Notes: a model not told the origin generated them from the letters alone. DNA of 64,000 nt from Miltoncostaea oceani (GCF_018141545.1 NZ_CP064356.1:1935001-1999000), one strand, 5' to 3'. Counted from the stretch's first letter, positions 16,888-25,861 are shown. Numbers and translations: made by a program.

Positions 16888-18435
16888 GTGACGAACCCCG
16901 CCCGGCAGATCGTCGTCGTCGCCGCGGTGGGACTGGTGGCGGCGGCCACCGGGTTCGGGGCGATGGCCCTGCTGACGGGCGCCGCCGACGGCGGTACGGC
17001 CCCGACGGCGGCCGCCGTGCCCGCGGCGCCGCCCGAGGAGGCGCTCCTCGCCCCGCCGCCCGAGCCCGCGGCGGGACCGGCGGCCGTGCCGCCGGCGGCG
17101 GCGCCCGAGGCTCCACCTCCCGTCGAGGGCGAGCCCGCGGCGCCCGCCATGGACCCTCCGCCTCCGGTCGAGCCCGAGCCCGGGCCTCGCCCCGCGCCCG
17201 GGGTGCCACCCGACCCGCCGCCGGTCCCCGACCCCGAGCCGGCCGCCCCGCCGGAACCGGTCGAGCCGCCACCGGCCGAGCCGCCGCCGGCGGAGCCGCC
17301 CGGTCCGCCGGCCGCGGCGACGGCGCCGCCACCCGAACCCCCGGTGGGCGTCCGCATCCCGGACGGGACGCTCCCGACGGGGCACGACGCCGCGCACCGC
17401 GACCTGGTCGCGGCCTTGGGGCGCGCCACCCCCGGATCCACGACGGCGACCGACATCCGGCGGATGCTGGCCCTGTGGAAGGCGTACCTCGGACCGGGGG
17501 CGTCAGGGGTCCCGGAGGGGCGACGTGCCACGGTGTCACGGGCCCTGCGGGCGAACGCCTGGTGGTTCGGCGGACGGGGCGCGCCGGCCCGGCGGGTGCT
17601 GCTGCGCGACCCGGACGGCGTGATCCTCACCTACCGCGCGGGCCAGGGTTTCGCGGTGAACCCCGTCGCGACGACGGGACGCTGGCGGGGCTTGAACGCG
17701 GACGTCCCGCCGGACCGGCTCGCGGAGGCGATGCTGCCGATGGGCGTCGCGCGGCGGGCCGGGGAGCGGGCGTTCACGGTCTGGGAGTACTACGACGTGC
17801 CCGGGGACGCGGCGGCGATCCGCCCCGGGACGTCGGGAATGGCGCAGGGGCGGGTGGCGTTGCTGATGGCCCACGCCCAGGACCGGACGGGCGACCCCCG
17901 GTTCGCGCGGGCCGCGCTCGGGGCCCTCGCCGCGTTGACGGTGGACGTGGACCGGGGCGGCGCCCGGAGCATGGTGACGACGGAGGCCGCCCCGGAGCCG
18001 GAGCCGTGGTACGTCGAGCGGGCCTACCCGGGGACGGACCCGTGGACGGGCGGCGCGCTGAACGGGTTCATGGTGACGTTGCTGAACCTGCGGGGGACCG
18101 GCGCGGTGCTCGACCGGGCGGCGGGTGGCGGCGCGGAGGGCGCCACCGCGGCGGGCCTCGCCCGCGACCTCGCCGACCGGGGGGCCGTGACCCTCGCCCG
18201 GCACCTCGACGACCACGACACCGGGTCGTGGAGCCTCTACGGGCTCCTGACCCCCGGCCGGGCCTGGCGGAGCTACCTCGCCGACCTCAACTACCACTGC
18301 TACCACGTGCGGCTCCTCACCCAGCTCGCCGGGCCGTACCCCGACGAGGGCTTCGCCGACGTCGCCGCCCGGTGGCAGGGCTACGTCGACGCCGCGGGCG
18401 CGACCTGCCCCGTCCGCGCCTCCGACCGACCGTGA
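16888..18435 (+). CDS. Exported D-glucuronyl C5-epimerase-like protein with proline-rich stalk
   Basis: 515 residues. A membrane anchor/signal (residues 5-28) is followed by a Pro/Ala/Glu-rich linker (about 30-150) and a C-terminal domain matching the D-glucuronyl C5-epimerase family: WEYYDVPG, SGMAQGRVALLMAHAQDRTGD (about 315), WYVERAYPG, GGALNGFMVTLLNL (about 388), DDHDTGSWSLYGLL and LNYHCYHVRLLTQL (about 470). The family epimerises glucuronate in heparan-type polymers; bacterial members act on cell-surface polysaccharides. Predicted to sit outside the membrane on an extended stalk. Catalytic activity is inferred, not proven. Confidence 0.78.
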   Translation: MTNPARQIVVVAAVGLVAAATGFGAMALLTGAADGGTAPTAAAVPAAPPEEALLAPPPEPAAGPAAVPPAAAPEAPPPVEGEPAAPAMDPPPPVEPEPGPRPAPGVPPDPPPVPDPEPAAPPEPVEPPPAEPPPAEPPGPPAAATAPPPEPPVGVRIPDGTLPTGHDAAHRDLVAALGRATPGSTTATDIRRMLALWKAYLGPGASGVPEGRRATVSRALRANAWWFGGRGAPARRVLLRDPDGVILTYRAGQGFAVNPVATTGRWRGLNADVPPDRLAEAMLPMGVARRAGERAFTVWEYYDVPGDAAAIRPGTSGMAQGRVALLMAHAQDRTGDPRFARAALGALAALTVDVDRGGARSMVTTEAAPEPEPWYVERAYPGTDPWTGGALNGFMVTLLNLRGTGAVLDRAAGGGAEGATAAGLARDLADRGAVTLARHLDDHDTGSWSLYGLLTPGRAWRSYLADLNYHCYHVRLLTQLAGPYPDEGFADVAARWQGYVDAAGATCPVRASDRP

Positions 18436-18462
18436 CCTCGGCGACCCCACCCCGTGGCGCCG

Positions 18463-18504
18463 GTCCGCGTCGATTGGCGCATCACGTCGACGCCATTTGG
18501 CGCC
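18463..18504. repeat. Copy A of dispersed GATTGGCG-N11-CGCCAAT element
   Basis: GTCCGCGTCGATTGGCGC leads into ACGTCGACGCCATTTGGCGC. The half-sites GATTGGCG and CGCCATTT are 11 bases apart, as in the other copies. It is one of two direct repeats 99 bases apart in the gap between the C5-epimerase-like gene and the convergent recombinase-like gene. Confidence 0.8.
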
Positions 18505-18561
18505 TCCCCGAGAACCTTCGTCGCCGGCGGGATCCGGGAGCGCTGCCGACGCCCGTCCGGG

Positions 18562-18603
18562 GTCCGCGTCGATTGGCGCATGACGTCGACGCCAATTGGC
18601 GCA
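18562..18603. repeat. Copy B of dispersed GATTGGCG-N11-CGCCAAT element
   Basis: Begins GTCCGCGTCGATTGGCGCAT and ends GTCGACGCCAATTGGCGCA. The latter 19-mer recurs exactly inside the photolyase gene (5246-5264). Half-sites GATTGGCG (18571-18578) and CGCCAATT (18590-18597) are 11 bases apart. Confidence 0.82.
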
Positions 18604-18662
18604 CTCCGCGGACCGGGGTGGGACGAGGCCCCTCGGACGCCGCGGGACGGAACCCCGAGGGG

Positions 18663-19268
18663 CTAGCGCAGGACGGACCTCAGGGAGGTGGGGCGCCATT
18701 CGGCGCCGCCGCGGGGGGTCGGGACGTTCTCGGCGTTGAGGGTGTCGCAGATGCCCTGGAGCGTCATGCCCTGGCCGCGGAGCTCGCGGATCCGCTCGGC
18801 GACGGCGGGGGGCGTCGACGACGGCCGCCCGGGGCGGCCGGCGAGGGCCCTCGAGGCGCTCGTGATCGCGCGGGGCTGCCAGGTGGCGGCCTCGGCGAGC
18901 ACCTCCCCCACCGCGCGGCCGCCGTCGGCGGAGAGGTCGACGTCGGGCTGGAGGGAGATGATCGTGAAGCCCCCCTCGATCGCCTCCCGGACGAGCTCCG
19001 CGAGGTCGGTCAGCGAGTAGGTGAGCCGGTCGAGGCGGGAGACGGCGACGCCCTCCGCGGTGCCGGCGCGGCACGCGGCGAGCGCGGCGCGCAGGCCGGG
19101 ACGCCGGAGCGTCCGCCCGGACCGCACGTCCTCCTCGATCTGCACCAGCTCCCAGCCGCGGGCGGCGGCGGCGGCGGACAGGGCGTCCCGTTGCGCGTCG
19201 AGGCCGGGTCGCTCACCGGTCCGCTCCCGGGGGGCGACGCGGACGTATCCGATCAGGGGGCGGCTCAC
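18663..19268 (-). CDS. Serine-recombinase homologue lacking catalytic residues (likely DNA-binding regulator)
   Basis: 201 residues. The N-terminus (LIGYVRVAPRERTGERPGLDAQRDAL) is the resolvase fold, but the nucleophilic Ser (normally VRVS) is Ala12. In the second motif SRLDRLTYSLTDL, Asp80 and Arg81 remain but the last conserved Arg is Tyr84. The C-terminal part (AVAERIRELRGQGMTLQGICDTLNAENVPTPRGGAEWRPTSLRSVLR) is the recombinase-type HTH end. Strand cleavage is therefore unlikely; a DNA-binding role is inferred. It is divergent from ino1 across an 89-base gap with repeated GTGTAA sites, one overlapping its own TAAAGT -10 box. Confidence 0.82.
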   Translation of the reverse strand: MSRPLIGYVRVAPRERTGERPGLDAQRDALSAAAAARGWELVQIEEDVRSGRTLRRPGLRAALAACRAGTAEGVAVSRLDRLTYSLTDLAELVREAIEGGFTIISLQPDVDLSADGGRAVGEVLAEAATWQPRAITSASRALAGRPGRPSSTPPAVAERIRELRGQGMTLQGICDTLNAENVPTPRGGAEWRPTSLRSVLR

Positions 19269-19275
19269 GGCGGCG

Positions 19276-19281
19276 ACTTTA
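19276..19281 (-). promoter_or_regulatory. -10 box TAAAGT of recombinase-like gene
   Basis: TAAAGT lies seven bases before GTG 19268 and overlaps the TTTACAC operator half-site at 19278-19284, so autoregulation is plausible. Confidence 0.45.
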
Positions 19282-19329
19282 CACTAATCGTCGTTTCGTG
19301 TAAAAACGCGAAAGCAGTTCGTGTAAGCC
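19278..19329. promoter_or_regulatory. Repeated GTGTAA sites in the divergent recombinase-like/ino1 promoter
   Basis: TTTACAC (19278-19284) and GTGTAAA (19298-19304) form an inverted repeat. TTCGTGTAA occurs at 19295 and again at 19318, a direct repeat with 23-base period. The AT-rich sites stand out in this GC-rich sequence and cover both divergent promoters, so they are probable operators. Confidence 0.6.
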
Positions 19330-19357
19330 GGACCGATCCGAGAAGGAGCGACCGCCC

Positions 19358-20479
19358 GTGAGCGACAAAGTCAACGTAGCGATCATCGGGGTGGGCAACT
19401 GCGCCTCGTCCCTGGTGCAGGGCGTCCAGTACTACAAGGACGCTGACCCTGACCAGTTCGTCCCCGGCCTGATGCACGTGGACCTGGGCGGGTACCACAT
19501 CCGCGACATCAACTTCACCGCGGCCTTCGACATCAACGCCACCAAGGTCGGGAAGGACCTCTCCGAGGCGATCGTCGCGGAGCCGAACAACACGATCCAC
19601 CTCGCCGACGTCCCGAACCTCGGCGTCGAGGTCCACCGCGGCATGACCCACGACGGCCTCGGCAAGTACCTCTCCGAGGTCATCACCAAGGCCGACGGCC
19701 CCACCGCCGACATCGCCGGCATCCTCCGCGACACCAACACCCACGTGGTCGTGAGCTACCTGCCGGTCGGCTCCGAGAACGCCACCAAGTGGTACGTCGA
19801 GCAGATCCTGCGCGCCGGCTGCGGCTTCGTGAACTGCGTGCCGGTGTTCATCGGTCGCGAGGCCTACTGGCAGGAGCGGTTCCGCGAGCGGGGCCTCCCG
19901 ATCGTCGGCGACGACATCAAGAGCCAGGTCGGCGCGACCATCGTCCACCGCCAGCTCGTCCACCTGATGCGGGAGCGGGGCGTCAAGCTCGCCCACACCT
20001 CGCAGCTCAACTTCGGTGGCAACACCGACTTCCTCAACATGCTGGAGCGCGAGCGCCTCGAGTCGAAGAAGATCTCGAAGACGAACGCGGTCACCTCCGT
20101 CATGGGCGACGTCATCGACAAGGACGACGTCCACATCGGCCCGAGCGACTACGTGCCGTGGCTGACGGACCGCAAGTGGGCGCACATCCGCGTCGAGGGC
20201 CAGGGCTTCGGCGACGTGCCGATCAACATCGAGCTGAAGCTCGAGGTGTGGGACTCGCCGAACTCGGCCGGCATCGTCATCGACGCCGTCCGCTGCGCGA
20301 AGCTCGCGCTCGACCGCGGCATCGGCGGCACGCTGGAGGGCCCCTCCTCGTACTTCATGAAGAGCCCGCCGGTGCAGCACCCCGACTCGGTCGCCCACGA
20401 CCTGACCGAGGCCTTCATCTCGGGTGCCGACTCCTCGTCGCTGGTCGGTGAGTACGTGGAGACCGGCTCCGCCTCGTAG
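19358..20479 (+). CDS. ino1: Inositol-3-phosphate synthase
   Basis: Converts glucose 6-phosphate to myo-inositol 3-phosphate, the entry to phosphatidylinositol and inositol-derived metabolites. The 373-residue protein is the short actinobacterial/archaeal form: NAD motif [14 protein letters not shown] (8-21), then [30 protein letters not shown], and [13 protein letters not shown] with conserved lysines in [12 protein letters not shown] 19358 has an AGAAGGAG ribosome-binding site. It is divergent from an inactive recombinase homologue that may regulate it. A strong GC hairpin follows the stop. Confidence 0.95.
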   Translation: MSDKVNVAIIGVGNCASSLVQGVQYYKDADPDQFVPGLMHVDLGGYHIRDINFTAAFDINATKVGKDLSEAIVAEPNNTIHLADVPNLGVEVHRGMTHDGLGKYLSEVITKADGPTADIAGILRDTNTHVVVSYLPVGSENATKWYVEQILRAGCGFVNCVPVFIGREAYWQERFRERGLPIVGDDIKSQVGATIVHRQLVHLMRERGVKLAHTSQLNFGGNTDFLNMLERERLESKKISKTNAVTSVMGDVIDKDDVHIGPSDYVPWLTDRKWAHIRVEGQGFGDVPINIELKLEVWDSPNSAGIVIDAVRCAKLALDRGIGGTLEGPSSYFMKSPPVQHPDSVAHDLTEAFISGADSSSLVGEYVETGSAS

Positions 20480-20488
20480 CACCGTGGT

Positions 20489-20514
20489 CCCGCCCGCCCC
20501 CCGGGGCGGGCGGG
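20489..20514 (+). terminator. Hairpin terminator after ino1
   Basis: CCCGCCCGCCCC (20489-20500) pairs with GGGGCGGGCGGG (20503-20514), 10 bases after the ino1 stop. No T-tract follows, as is common in GC-rich actinobacteria. Confidence 0.6.
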
Positions 20515-20591
20515 CCGCCGCGCCGACCCGTCCGCGACCCGCGGCGGGCGCGCGCGGGCCGTGTCCCGGCCGGGGGTCCGGGTGCGTTGCC

Positions 20592-20597
20592 TAGTAT
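20592..20597 (+). promoter_or_regulatory. -10 box TAGTAT of the ABC cluster
   Basis: TAGTAT lies nine bases before GTG 20607, giving a leader of at most two or three bases. Confidence 0.5.
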
Positions 20598-20606
20598 GGG
20601 CGGCAC

Positions 20607-21557
20607 GTGAGCCCCGCCTCCCCCACCGCCGCCGCCCCCACGGGCACGCGCCTGATCGCCACGGAGGGGCTCGCCAAGGCCTACGGGCGGGTGCAGGCCC
20701 TCGACGGGGTGACCGTCGGCATCAGCGCCCGCGCGACGGGCCTCCTCGGCGCGAACGGCGCCGGCAAGTCGACGCTCATGAAGAGCATCCTCGGGCTGGT
20801 GCACCCCGACGCCGGGCGCATCGAGGTGCTCGGCATCGACGCCGCGGAGAACCCCGGCGAGATCCGCCGGCGCCTCGGGTACATGCCCGAGCTCGACTGC
20901 CTGCCGCTCGACATGACCGCCCGCGACATCGTGGTGCACATGGCGGAGCTCCGCGGCCTGCCGCGCCGCGACGCGGTGCTCCGCGCCTCGGAGGTGCTGT
21001 TCCAGGTGGGCCTCGAGGAGGAGCGCTCCCGCCTGATCCGCACGTTCTCGACGGGCATGAAGCAGCGCACCAAGCTCGCCCAGGCGCTCGTGCACTCGCC
21101 GGAGCTGGTGATCCTCGACGAGCCCACGAACGGCCTCGACCCCTCCGGCCGCGACGAGATGCTGTCCCTGGTGCGCCGACTGTCGAGCGAGCTCGACATC
21201 GCCGTGCTGCTGTCGTCGCACGTGCTGGAGGACGTCACCCGCACCTGCGACGCCGTGGTGGTGCTCCGCGACGGCCGCCTCGTCACCGAGGGCCTCATCG
21301 GCGACATGCGCGGGATGATCGACGACGGGGTGTTCGCCCGCGTCGCCGGCGACACGGGCGCCTTCACCGCGGCCCTCGGGGCGCGGGGCCTGCGGGCCGA
21401 GCCGCGCGGCGACGGCGTCACCGTCCACGGCGGCGGGTCCGAGGCCGGTCTGCTCGACGGGGTCCGCGACGCCGCCGCCGACGCCGGGGTCGGGCTGCGC
21501 GAGCTGCGTCCCGCCGGGCGCACCCTGGAGGACGCGCTCGTGGACGCGATCGAGTGA
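20607..21557 (+). CDS. ABC transporter ATP-binding protein (first of pair)
   Basis: 316-residue ATPase of the ABC-2/DRI exporter type. Walker A GANGAGKST, degenerate signature FSTGMKQRTKLAQAL, Walker B LVILDEPTNGLD, and switch His in SSHVLEDV. The C-terminal 90 residues form the extension seen in drug/lipid export ATPases. It starts a four-gene overlapping cluster (ATPase-permease-ATPase-permease). Substrate unknown; export of an antibiotic, lipid or surface polymer is possible. Confidence 0.9.
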   Translation: MSPASPTAAAPTGTRLIATEGLAKAYGRVQALDGVTVGISARATGLLGANGAGKSTLMKSILGLVHPDAGRIEVLGIDAAENPGEIRRRLGYMPELDCLPLDMTARDIVVHMAELRGLPRRDAVLRASEVLFQVGLEEERSRLIRTFSTGMKQRTKLAQALVHSPELVILDEPTNGLDPSGRDEMLSLVRRLSSELDIAVLLSSHVLEDVTRTCDAVVVLRDGRLVTEGLIGDMRGMIDDGVFARVAGDTGAFTAALGARGLRAEPRGDGVTVHGGGSEAGLLDGVRDAAADAGVGLRELRPAGRTLEDALVDAIE

Positions 21558-22435
21558 GCCCCGCCTCCCGCGACGCGGAGATCCGCGACGTCCGCTACCA
21601 GCGGTACGACGGCCAGCGCCGCGGCCGCGGCGCCGCCGTCATGTCGCTGGCCCGCTGGGGCGCCCTGCGCTCCCTCGGGGCGCGGCGCGGCTGGAAGGCC
21701 AAGGCGATCCCGATCACGCTCATCCTGCTCGCCGTGGCGCCGGCGGTGATCGTGCTGGGCGTCCGCGCCCTCTTCGCCGAGCAGAGCGGCATCGACCTCT
21801 CCGACGCCCTCCCGTTCTCCGGGTACCAGGCGATCATCGGCATCGTGATCCTGCTGTTCGCGGCGATCACCACCCCCGAGCTGCTGTGCCCGGACCGCCG
21901 CGACGGCACCCTCTCCCTCTACTTCTCGACGGCCGTCTCCCGCCGCGAGTACCTCGCCGGGCGCGTGCTCGCGGCGATCCTGCCGCTGCTGCTCGTCACG
22001 CTCGTGCCGCTCCTCGTGCTGTTCGCGGGGATCATGGTCTTCGAGGAGTTCCCGCTGGCGTGGTTCTGGGACAACTGGGACGAGCTGCCGCGCATCCTCG
22101 CCGCCGGCCTCATCAACGCCTTCTACTACGGGCTGGTCGGGCTCGCCGTCTCCTCGCTCACGGCCCGCCGGGCGTTCGCCGTCGGCGGCTACCTGCTGCT
22201 TCTCGTCGCCCCCACGGTCGTCGGCGGCCTCCTCGGCGAGGTCTTCCCCGACTCGGAGGCCGTGGAGCTGATGAACCTGTCGGTCCTCCCGATCTCCTTC
22301 GCCGGCGAGATCTTCCCCGACGCCCGCGACGACATCCCCAACGACCTGTGGCAGTGGGCGCTCATCTACGCGATCGTCGTCGGCGCCGCCGTGCTCGTGC
22401 TGCTCCGCCGCTACCGCGCCGGGACCGACGGATGA
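21554..22435 (+). CDS. ABC-2 type permease (first of pair)
   Basis: 293 residues with about six hydrophobic segments. The soluble N-terminus contains RYQRYDGQRRGRG, often found at the start of this permease group. GTG 21554 overlaps the preceding ATPase stop (GTGA). The downstream ATPase ATG overlaps its own stop (ATGA), implying equal, coupled expression. Confidence 0.85.
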   Translation: MSPASRDAEIRDVRYQRYDGQRRGRGAAVMSLARWGALRSLGARRGWKAKAIPITLILLAVAPAVIVLGVRALFAEQSGIDLSDALPFSGYQAIIGIVILLFAAITTPELLCPDRRDGTLSLYFSTAVSRREYLAGRVLAAILPLLLVTLVPLLVLFAGIMVFEEFPLAWFWDNWDELPRILAAGLINAFYYGLVGLAVSSLTARRAFAVGGYLLLLVAPTVVGGLLGEVFPDSEAVELMNLSVLPISFAGEIFPDARDDIPNDLWQWALIYAIVVGAAVLVLLRRYRAGTDG

Positions 22436-23373
22436 GCGCCCCCGACCGCCTCGTCTTCACCGGCGTCTCCCGCTGGTACGGCGACACCGTCGCCCTCGCC
22501 GACGTGTCGTTCTCCCTCGGGCCCGGCGTCACCGGCCTCCTCGGCCACAACGGCGCCGGCAAGTCCACGGCCCTGAAGCTCTGCGCCGGGTTCAGCCAGC
22601 CGAGCAGCGGCACCGTCCGCGTGCTCGGGACGGACCTGGCGGAGAGCCCCGAGGCGTACCGCCGGATCGGGGTCTCGCACGACCGCGACGCCCTCTGGCC
22701 GTTCCTCACCGCCCGGGAGATGGTCGCGCTCTGCGCCCGCCTGCGCGGCGTGGCCGACCCGGACGCCGCCGCCGTCCGCGCCCTCGACGAGGTCGGGCTC
22801 GGGGACGCGGCCGACCGCAAGCTGAAGGGCTTCTCGCACGGGATGCGCCAGCGGGTGAAGCTCGCGCAGGCCCTGGCGCACGAGCCGGAGCTGCTGCTGC
22901 TCGACGAGCCCCTCAACGGCCTCGACCCCGCCCAGCGCCGCGGCGTCGTCGCGCTGATCGAGCGTCTCGGGGCGGAGGGGCGCACCGTGCTGGTGTCGTC
23001 CCACGTGCTGCACGAGGTGGAGCGCATGGCGCCCCGGGTGCTGGTGCTCGTCAACGGCCACCTCGTCGCGAGCGGCGCCACCGCCGGCATCCGGGAGCTG
23101 ATCGCCGACCGGCCGCGGGCGATCCGCATCGAGGCGGACTCCGGCGCCCGCGAGCTCGCCCGCGAGCTGGTGGGCGTGGGGCTCGTGGAGTCGGTGCGCT
23201 TCGACGACGGGGCGATGATGGTCGAGTCGTCCGACGTCGACGGCTTCAGCCGGGCGCTGCCCGGCCTGGCGCGCGACGTCGGCGCGCGCCTGCGCCGCGT
23301 GGAGCCGATCGGCGACGACCTCGAGAGCGTCTACACCTACCTCCACGAGCGGGCACGCGGGGTCGGCCGGTGA
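22432..23373 (+). CDS. ABC transporter ATP-binding protein (second of pair)
   Basis: 313 residues. Walker A GHNGAGKST, signature FSHGMRQRVKLAQAL, Walker B LLLLDEPLNGLD and SSHVLHEV are intact. Related to but clearly different from the first ATPase of the cluster, so the pair probably drives a heteromeric exporter. It overlaps genes on both sides by four bases. Confidence 0.9.
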   Translation: MSAPDRLVFTGVSRWYGDTVALADVSFSLGPGVTGLLGHNGAGKSTALKLCAGFSQPSSGTVRVLGTDLAESPEAYRRIGVSHDRDALWPFLTAREMVALCARLRGVADPDAAAVRALDEVGLGDAADRKLKGFSHGMRQRVKLAQALAHEPELLLLDEPLNGLDPAQRRGVVALIERLGAEGRTVLVSSHVLHEVERMAPRVLVLVNGHLVASGATAGIRELIADRPRAIRIEADSGARELARELVGVGLVESVRFDDGAMMVESSDVDGFSRALPGLARDVGARLRRVEPIGDDLESVYTYLHERARGVGR

Positions 23374-24098
23374 CCGCACTCGGGTTCAGCGGGCCGGTCT
23401 ACCGGCTCACGCTCCGCTCGCTGCTCGACGGCCGGCGCGTGCTGGCCCTCGCCGGGCTCGCGCTCGTCCCGGTGTTCGCGGCCGTCGTGTTCGCGACGGC
23501 GGGCGACATCGACCCGCGCATCTTCTGGGCCCGGCTCGCGCAGCGTCTCGTCATCCCGACGGTCACGGCCTTCATCGCCGTCGTCATCGCCGCGGGGGCG
23601 ATCGGCGACGAACGGGAGGACGGCACGATCCTCTACCTCGCCTCGACGCCGCTGCCGCGCCTCGGGCTGATCGGGACGAAGGTCCTCGCCGCCTGGACCG
23701 CCTCGATGATCCTGCTCGCGCCGTCGGTGCTGGTCTCCGGGGTGATCGCCCTGGGTGACCGGGCGACGGCGGAGATGCTGGTCTGGCCGCTCGTCGGCGT
23801 CGCCCTCGCGGCGCTCGGGTACTGCGCCGCCGCGGTGCTCCTGGCCATGGTGAGCCGCCGGCCGGTGGTGCTGGGCGTGCTCTACATCCTGCTCTGGGAG
23901 GGGTCGATCGCCACGTTCGCGGCGTCCGCGGACCGGCTGTCGATCGCCGCCTACGGCCGCGCGATCGCCGTGGAGGGCGTGGTCGACGTCAACGCGCCCG
24001 ACGCGTCCGCGGCGGCGGCGGTGGTCATCCTGGTCGTCATCACGGCGGCCGCGACGTGGCTGGCCGCCCGCCGGCTCACGCGGACGGAGCTGCCGTGA
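23370..24098 (+). CDS. ABC-2 type permease (second of pair)
   Basis: 242 residues with six predicted membrane segments. The GDEREDGTILYLASTPLPR loop resembles the ABC-2 permease segment between the second and third helices. Last gene of the exporter cluster. Its 3-prime end overlaps the convergent GGDEF gene by 23 bases. Confidence 0.85.
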   Translation: MTALGFSGPVYRLTLRSLLDGRRVLALAGLALVPVFAAVVFATAGDIDPRIFWARLAQRLVIPTVTAFIAVVIAAGAIGDEREDGTILYLASTPLPRLGLIGTKVLAAWTASMILLAPSVLVSGVIALGDRATAEMLVWPLVGVALAALGYCAAAVLLAMVSRRPVVLGVLYILLWEGSIATFAASADRLSIAAYGRAIAVEGVVDVNAPDASAAAAVVILVVITAAATWLAARRLTRTELP

Positions 24099-25728
24099 CC
24101 TCCGCCACCCCGTCGCCGGCGACGCACGCGTCCCGCCCCCCCGCCTTGGCCCGGTAGAGCGCCAGGTCGGCCCGGCGCAGCAGGCCCGCCGGACCGTCGT
24201 CGGCGTGCTCGGCGACGCCCATCGAGGCCGTCACCCGCCCGACGCGCGGGAAGTCCGCCCCGCGGATGTCGCCCCGCAGGCGCTCCGCCGCCTCCAGGGC
24301 CTCCGCCACGCCGGCGCCGGGCAGCAGCCAGGCCAGCTCCTCCCCGCCGACGCGGGCGACGACGTCCTCGCGCCGCGACCGGCCGCGCAGCCGCCGCGCC
24401 ACCTCCCGCAGCACGTCGTCCCCGGCCTGGTGGCCGTGGGTGTCGTTGACGCGCTTGAAGTGGTCCAGGTCGATCAGGACCAGCCCGAGCGGGGTGCCGC
24501 CCCGGGCGGACCGCGCGGCCTCGGCGCCGAGGCGGTCGTGGAAGGTGCGGTGGTTCGCGAGGCCCGTGAGGGGGTCGGTGGTGGCGAGCGCGACCAGGCG
24601 CCGCCGGCTGTTCGCGTTGGCGACGGCGAGGGCCACGAGGTCCGCGAGGGCCCGCAGGCGCTCCTCGTCGCGGGGCCGTGGCGTCGGCGCGCCCCGGGAC
24701 CGCACGAGCCCCCACGGCCGTCCCTCCACCGCGACGGGCACGGCGAGGGCGTCGGGGACGGCGACGTCGAGGGGCACCCGGTCCCCGGCGCGGGAGGGAG
24801 CGCCGGACGCCCCGACCACGAGGCCCTCGTCGCCGTGGAACCGCACGACCTCGGCGGCCGGGGCGCCCGACAGGGCCGCCGCCTCGCGGGCGACCATCGC
24901 CGCGACGCGCTCGACGTCGGCGGCGGCCGCGACCGCGGCGGTGACGCGCGCGAGGGCCTCGCGCTCGGCGTCGTCGCGCATGCGGTCGGTGACGTCGCGG
25001 GAGTCGGTGTGCGTCTCGCGCAGTCGGCCGGTCGGGTCGCGCACCGCCCGGACGGTGGTCTCCATCCACACCCACTCGCCGGTACGGGCCCGCAGGCGGT
25101 GCGGGAAGGGGGCCGGGTCGGCGTCCCCCTCGAGCGCCTCCTCGACCCGGGCGCGCTCCTTCGGATGGCAGAGGTCGGGGAGGCGCCGCCCCTCCAGGTC
25201 GCGCGGTTCGCGGCCCAGCGACTCGCGGGACGCCGCGGACGCGAACACGACCGTCCCCCCGGCGTCGACGCGCATCAGCAGGTCGCGGCTCCCCTCGGCG
25301 AGCTCGCGGAAGGCCTCCGCCGCGGCGGAGAGGGCGCGGTGGCCCCGCGCCCGCCGCGCGAGCACGACCGCCCGGGCCACCACCTCGGCGGGGGCGGTCC
25401 CCTCCCGCACCGCGTCGGCGAAGCCGGCGTCGAGCGCGGAGGCGACGGTGGCGGCGGGGGCGTCCCCCGGGACCACCAGGAGCGCGGCCGCGCACCCGGG
25501 CAGCCCCACGAGGGACCGGGCGAGGCGCTCGTGGCGCGTGGACGCCCACACGACGACGTCCCAGACGTCCCTGGTGAGGTCGGCCTCGGCGGCCCACGGA
25601 TCGACCGCGCGCGCGTCCGTCCCGGCCCGTCGCAGCCGTCGCTGGAGCCGCAGGCGCCCGAGGGCGCTGTCCGACACCACGAGGGCGGTCGGCCGAGCCG
25701 TGCTCGGCTGGGGACGAGGGGTGGGCAC
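24076..25728 (-). CDS. Diguanylate cyclase with receiver-like, PAS, GAF and GGDEF domains
   Basis: About 550 residues. An N-terminal receiver-like fold (ALVVSDSALGRLRLQRRL, residues about 12-130) lacks the phospho-acceptor Asp context. It is followed by a PAS domain (about 150-265), a GAF domain (about 280-390) and a GGDEF domain at the C-terminus. The active-site loop reads GGEEL (ARVGGEELAWLL), which is competent for c-di-GMP synthesis; the substrate motif DLDHFKRVNDTHGHQAGDDVL is intact. No clear product-inhibition RxxD. GTG 25728 is the best start; others are possible. Probably cytoplasmic. Confidence 0.85.
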   Translation of the reverse strand: MPTPRPQPSTARPTALVVSDSALGRLRLQRRLRRAGTDARAVDPWAAEADLTRDVWDVVVWASTRHERLARSLVGLPGCAAALLVVPGDAPAATVASALDAGFADAVREGTAPAEVVARAVVLARRARGHRALSAAAEAFRELAEGSRDLLMRVDAGGTVVFASAASRESLGREPRDLEGRRLPDLCHPKERARVEEALEGDADPAPFPHRLRARTGEWVWMETTVRAVRDPTGRLRETHTDSRDVTDRMRDDAEREALARVTAAVAAAADVERVAAMVAREAAALSGAPAAEVVRFHGDEGLVVGASGAPSRAGDRVPLDVAVPDALAVPVAVEGRPWGLVRSRGAPTPRPRDEERLRALADLVALAVANANSRRRLVALATTDPLTGLANHRTFHDRLGAEAARSARGGTPLGLVLIDLDHFKRVNDTHGHQAGDDVLREVARRLRGRSRREDVVARVGGEELAWLLPGAGVAEALEAAERLRGDIRGADFPRVGRVTASMGVAEHADDGPAGLLRRADLALYRAKAGGRDACVAGDGVAEVTAAPSA

Positions 25729-25861
25729 CCGGTACAGGGACCATCGGCCCCTGTCGCCCCGGGCATGAGGGGGCTTCCTCCCCCCCGCGGGACCGTGGTA
25801 CGGTCCCCCGGCTCGCGGGCCGGGACCCACGCCCCCGCCGCCCGCCCCGCGACCCCTCACC

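Noticed and set aside
18463-18603. The two direct repeats as a resolvase recombination (res) site
   Set aside because: The adjacent recombinase homologue lacks the catalytic Ser, and the same element occurs far away at 6.8 kb and in coding DNA, so it is not specific to this locus.
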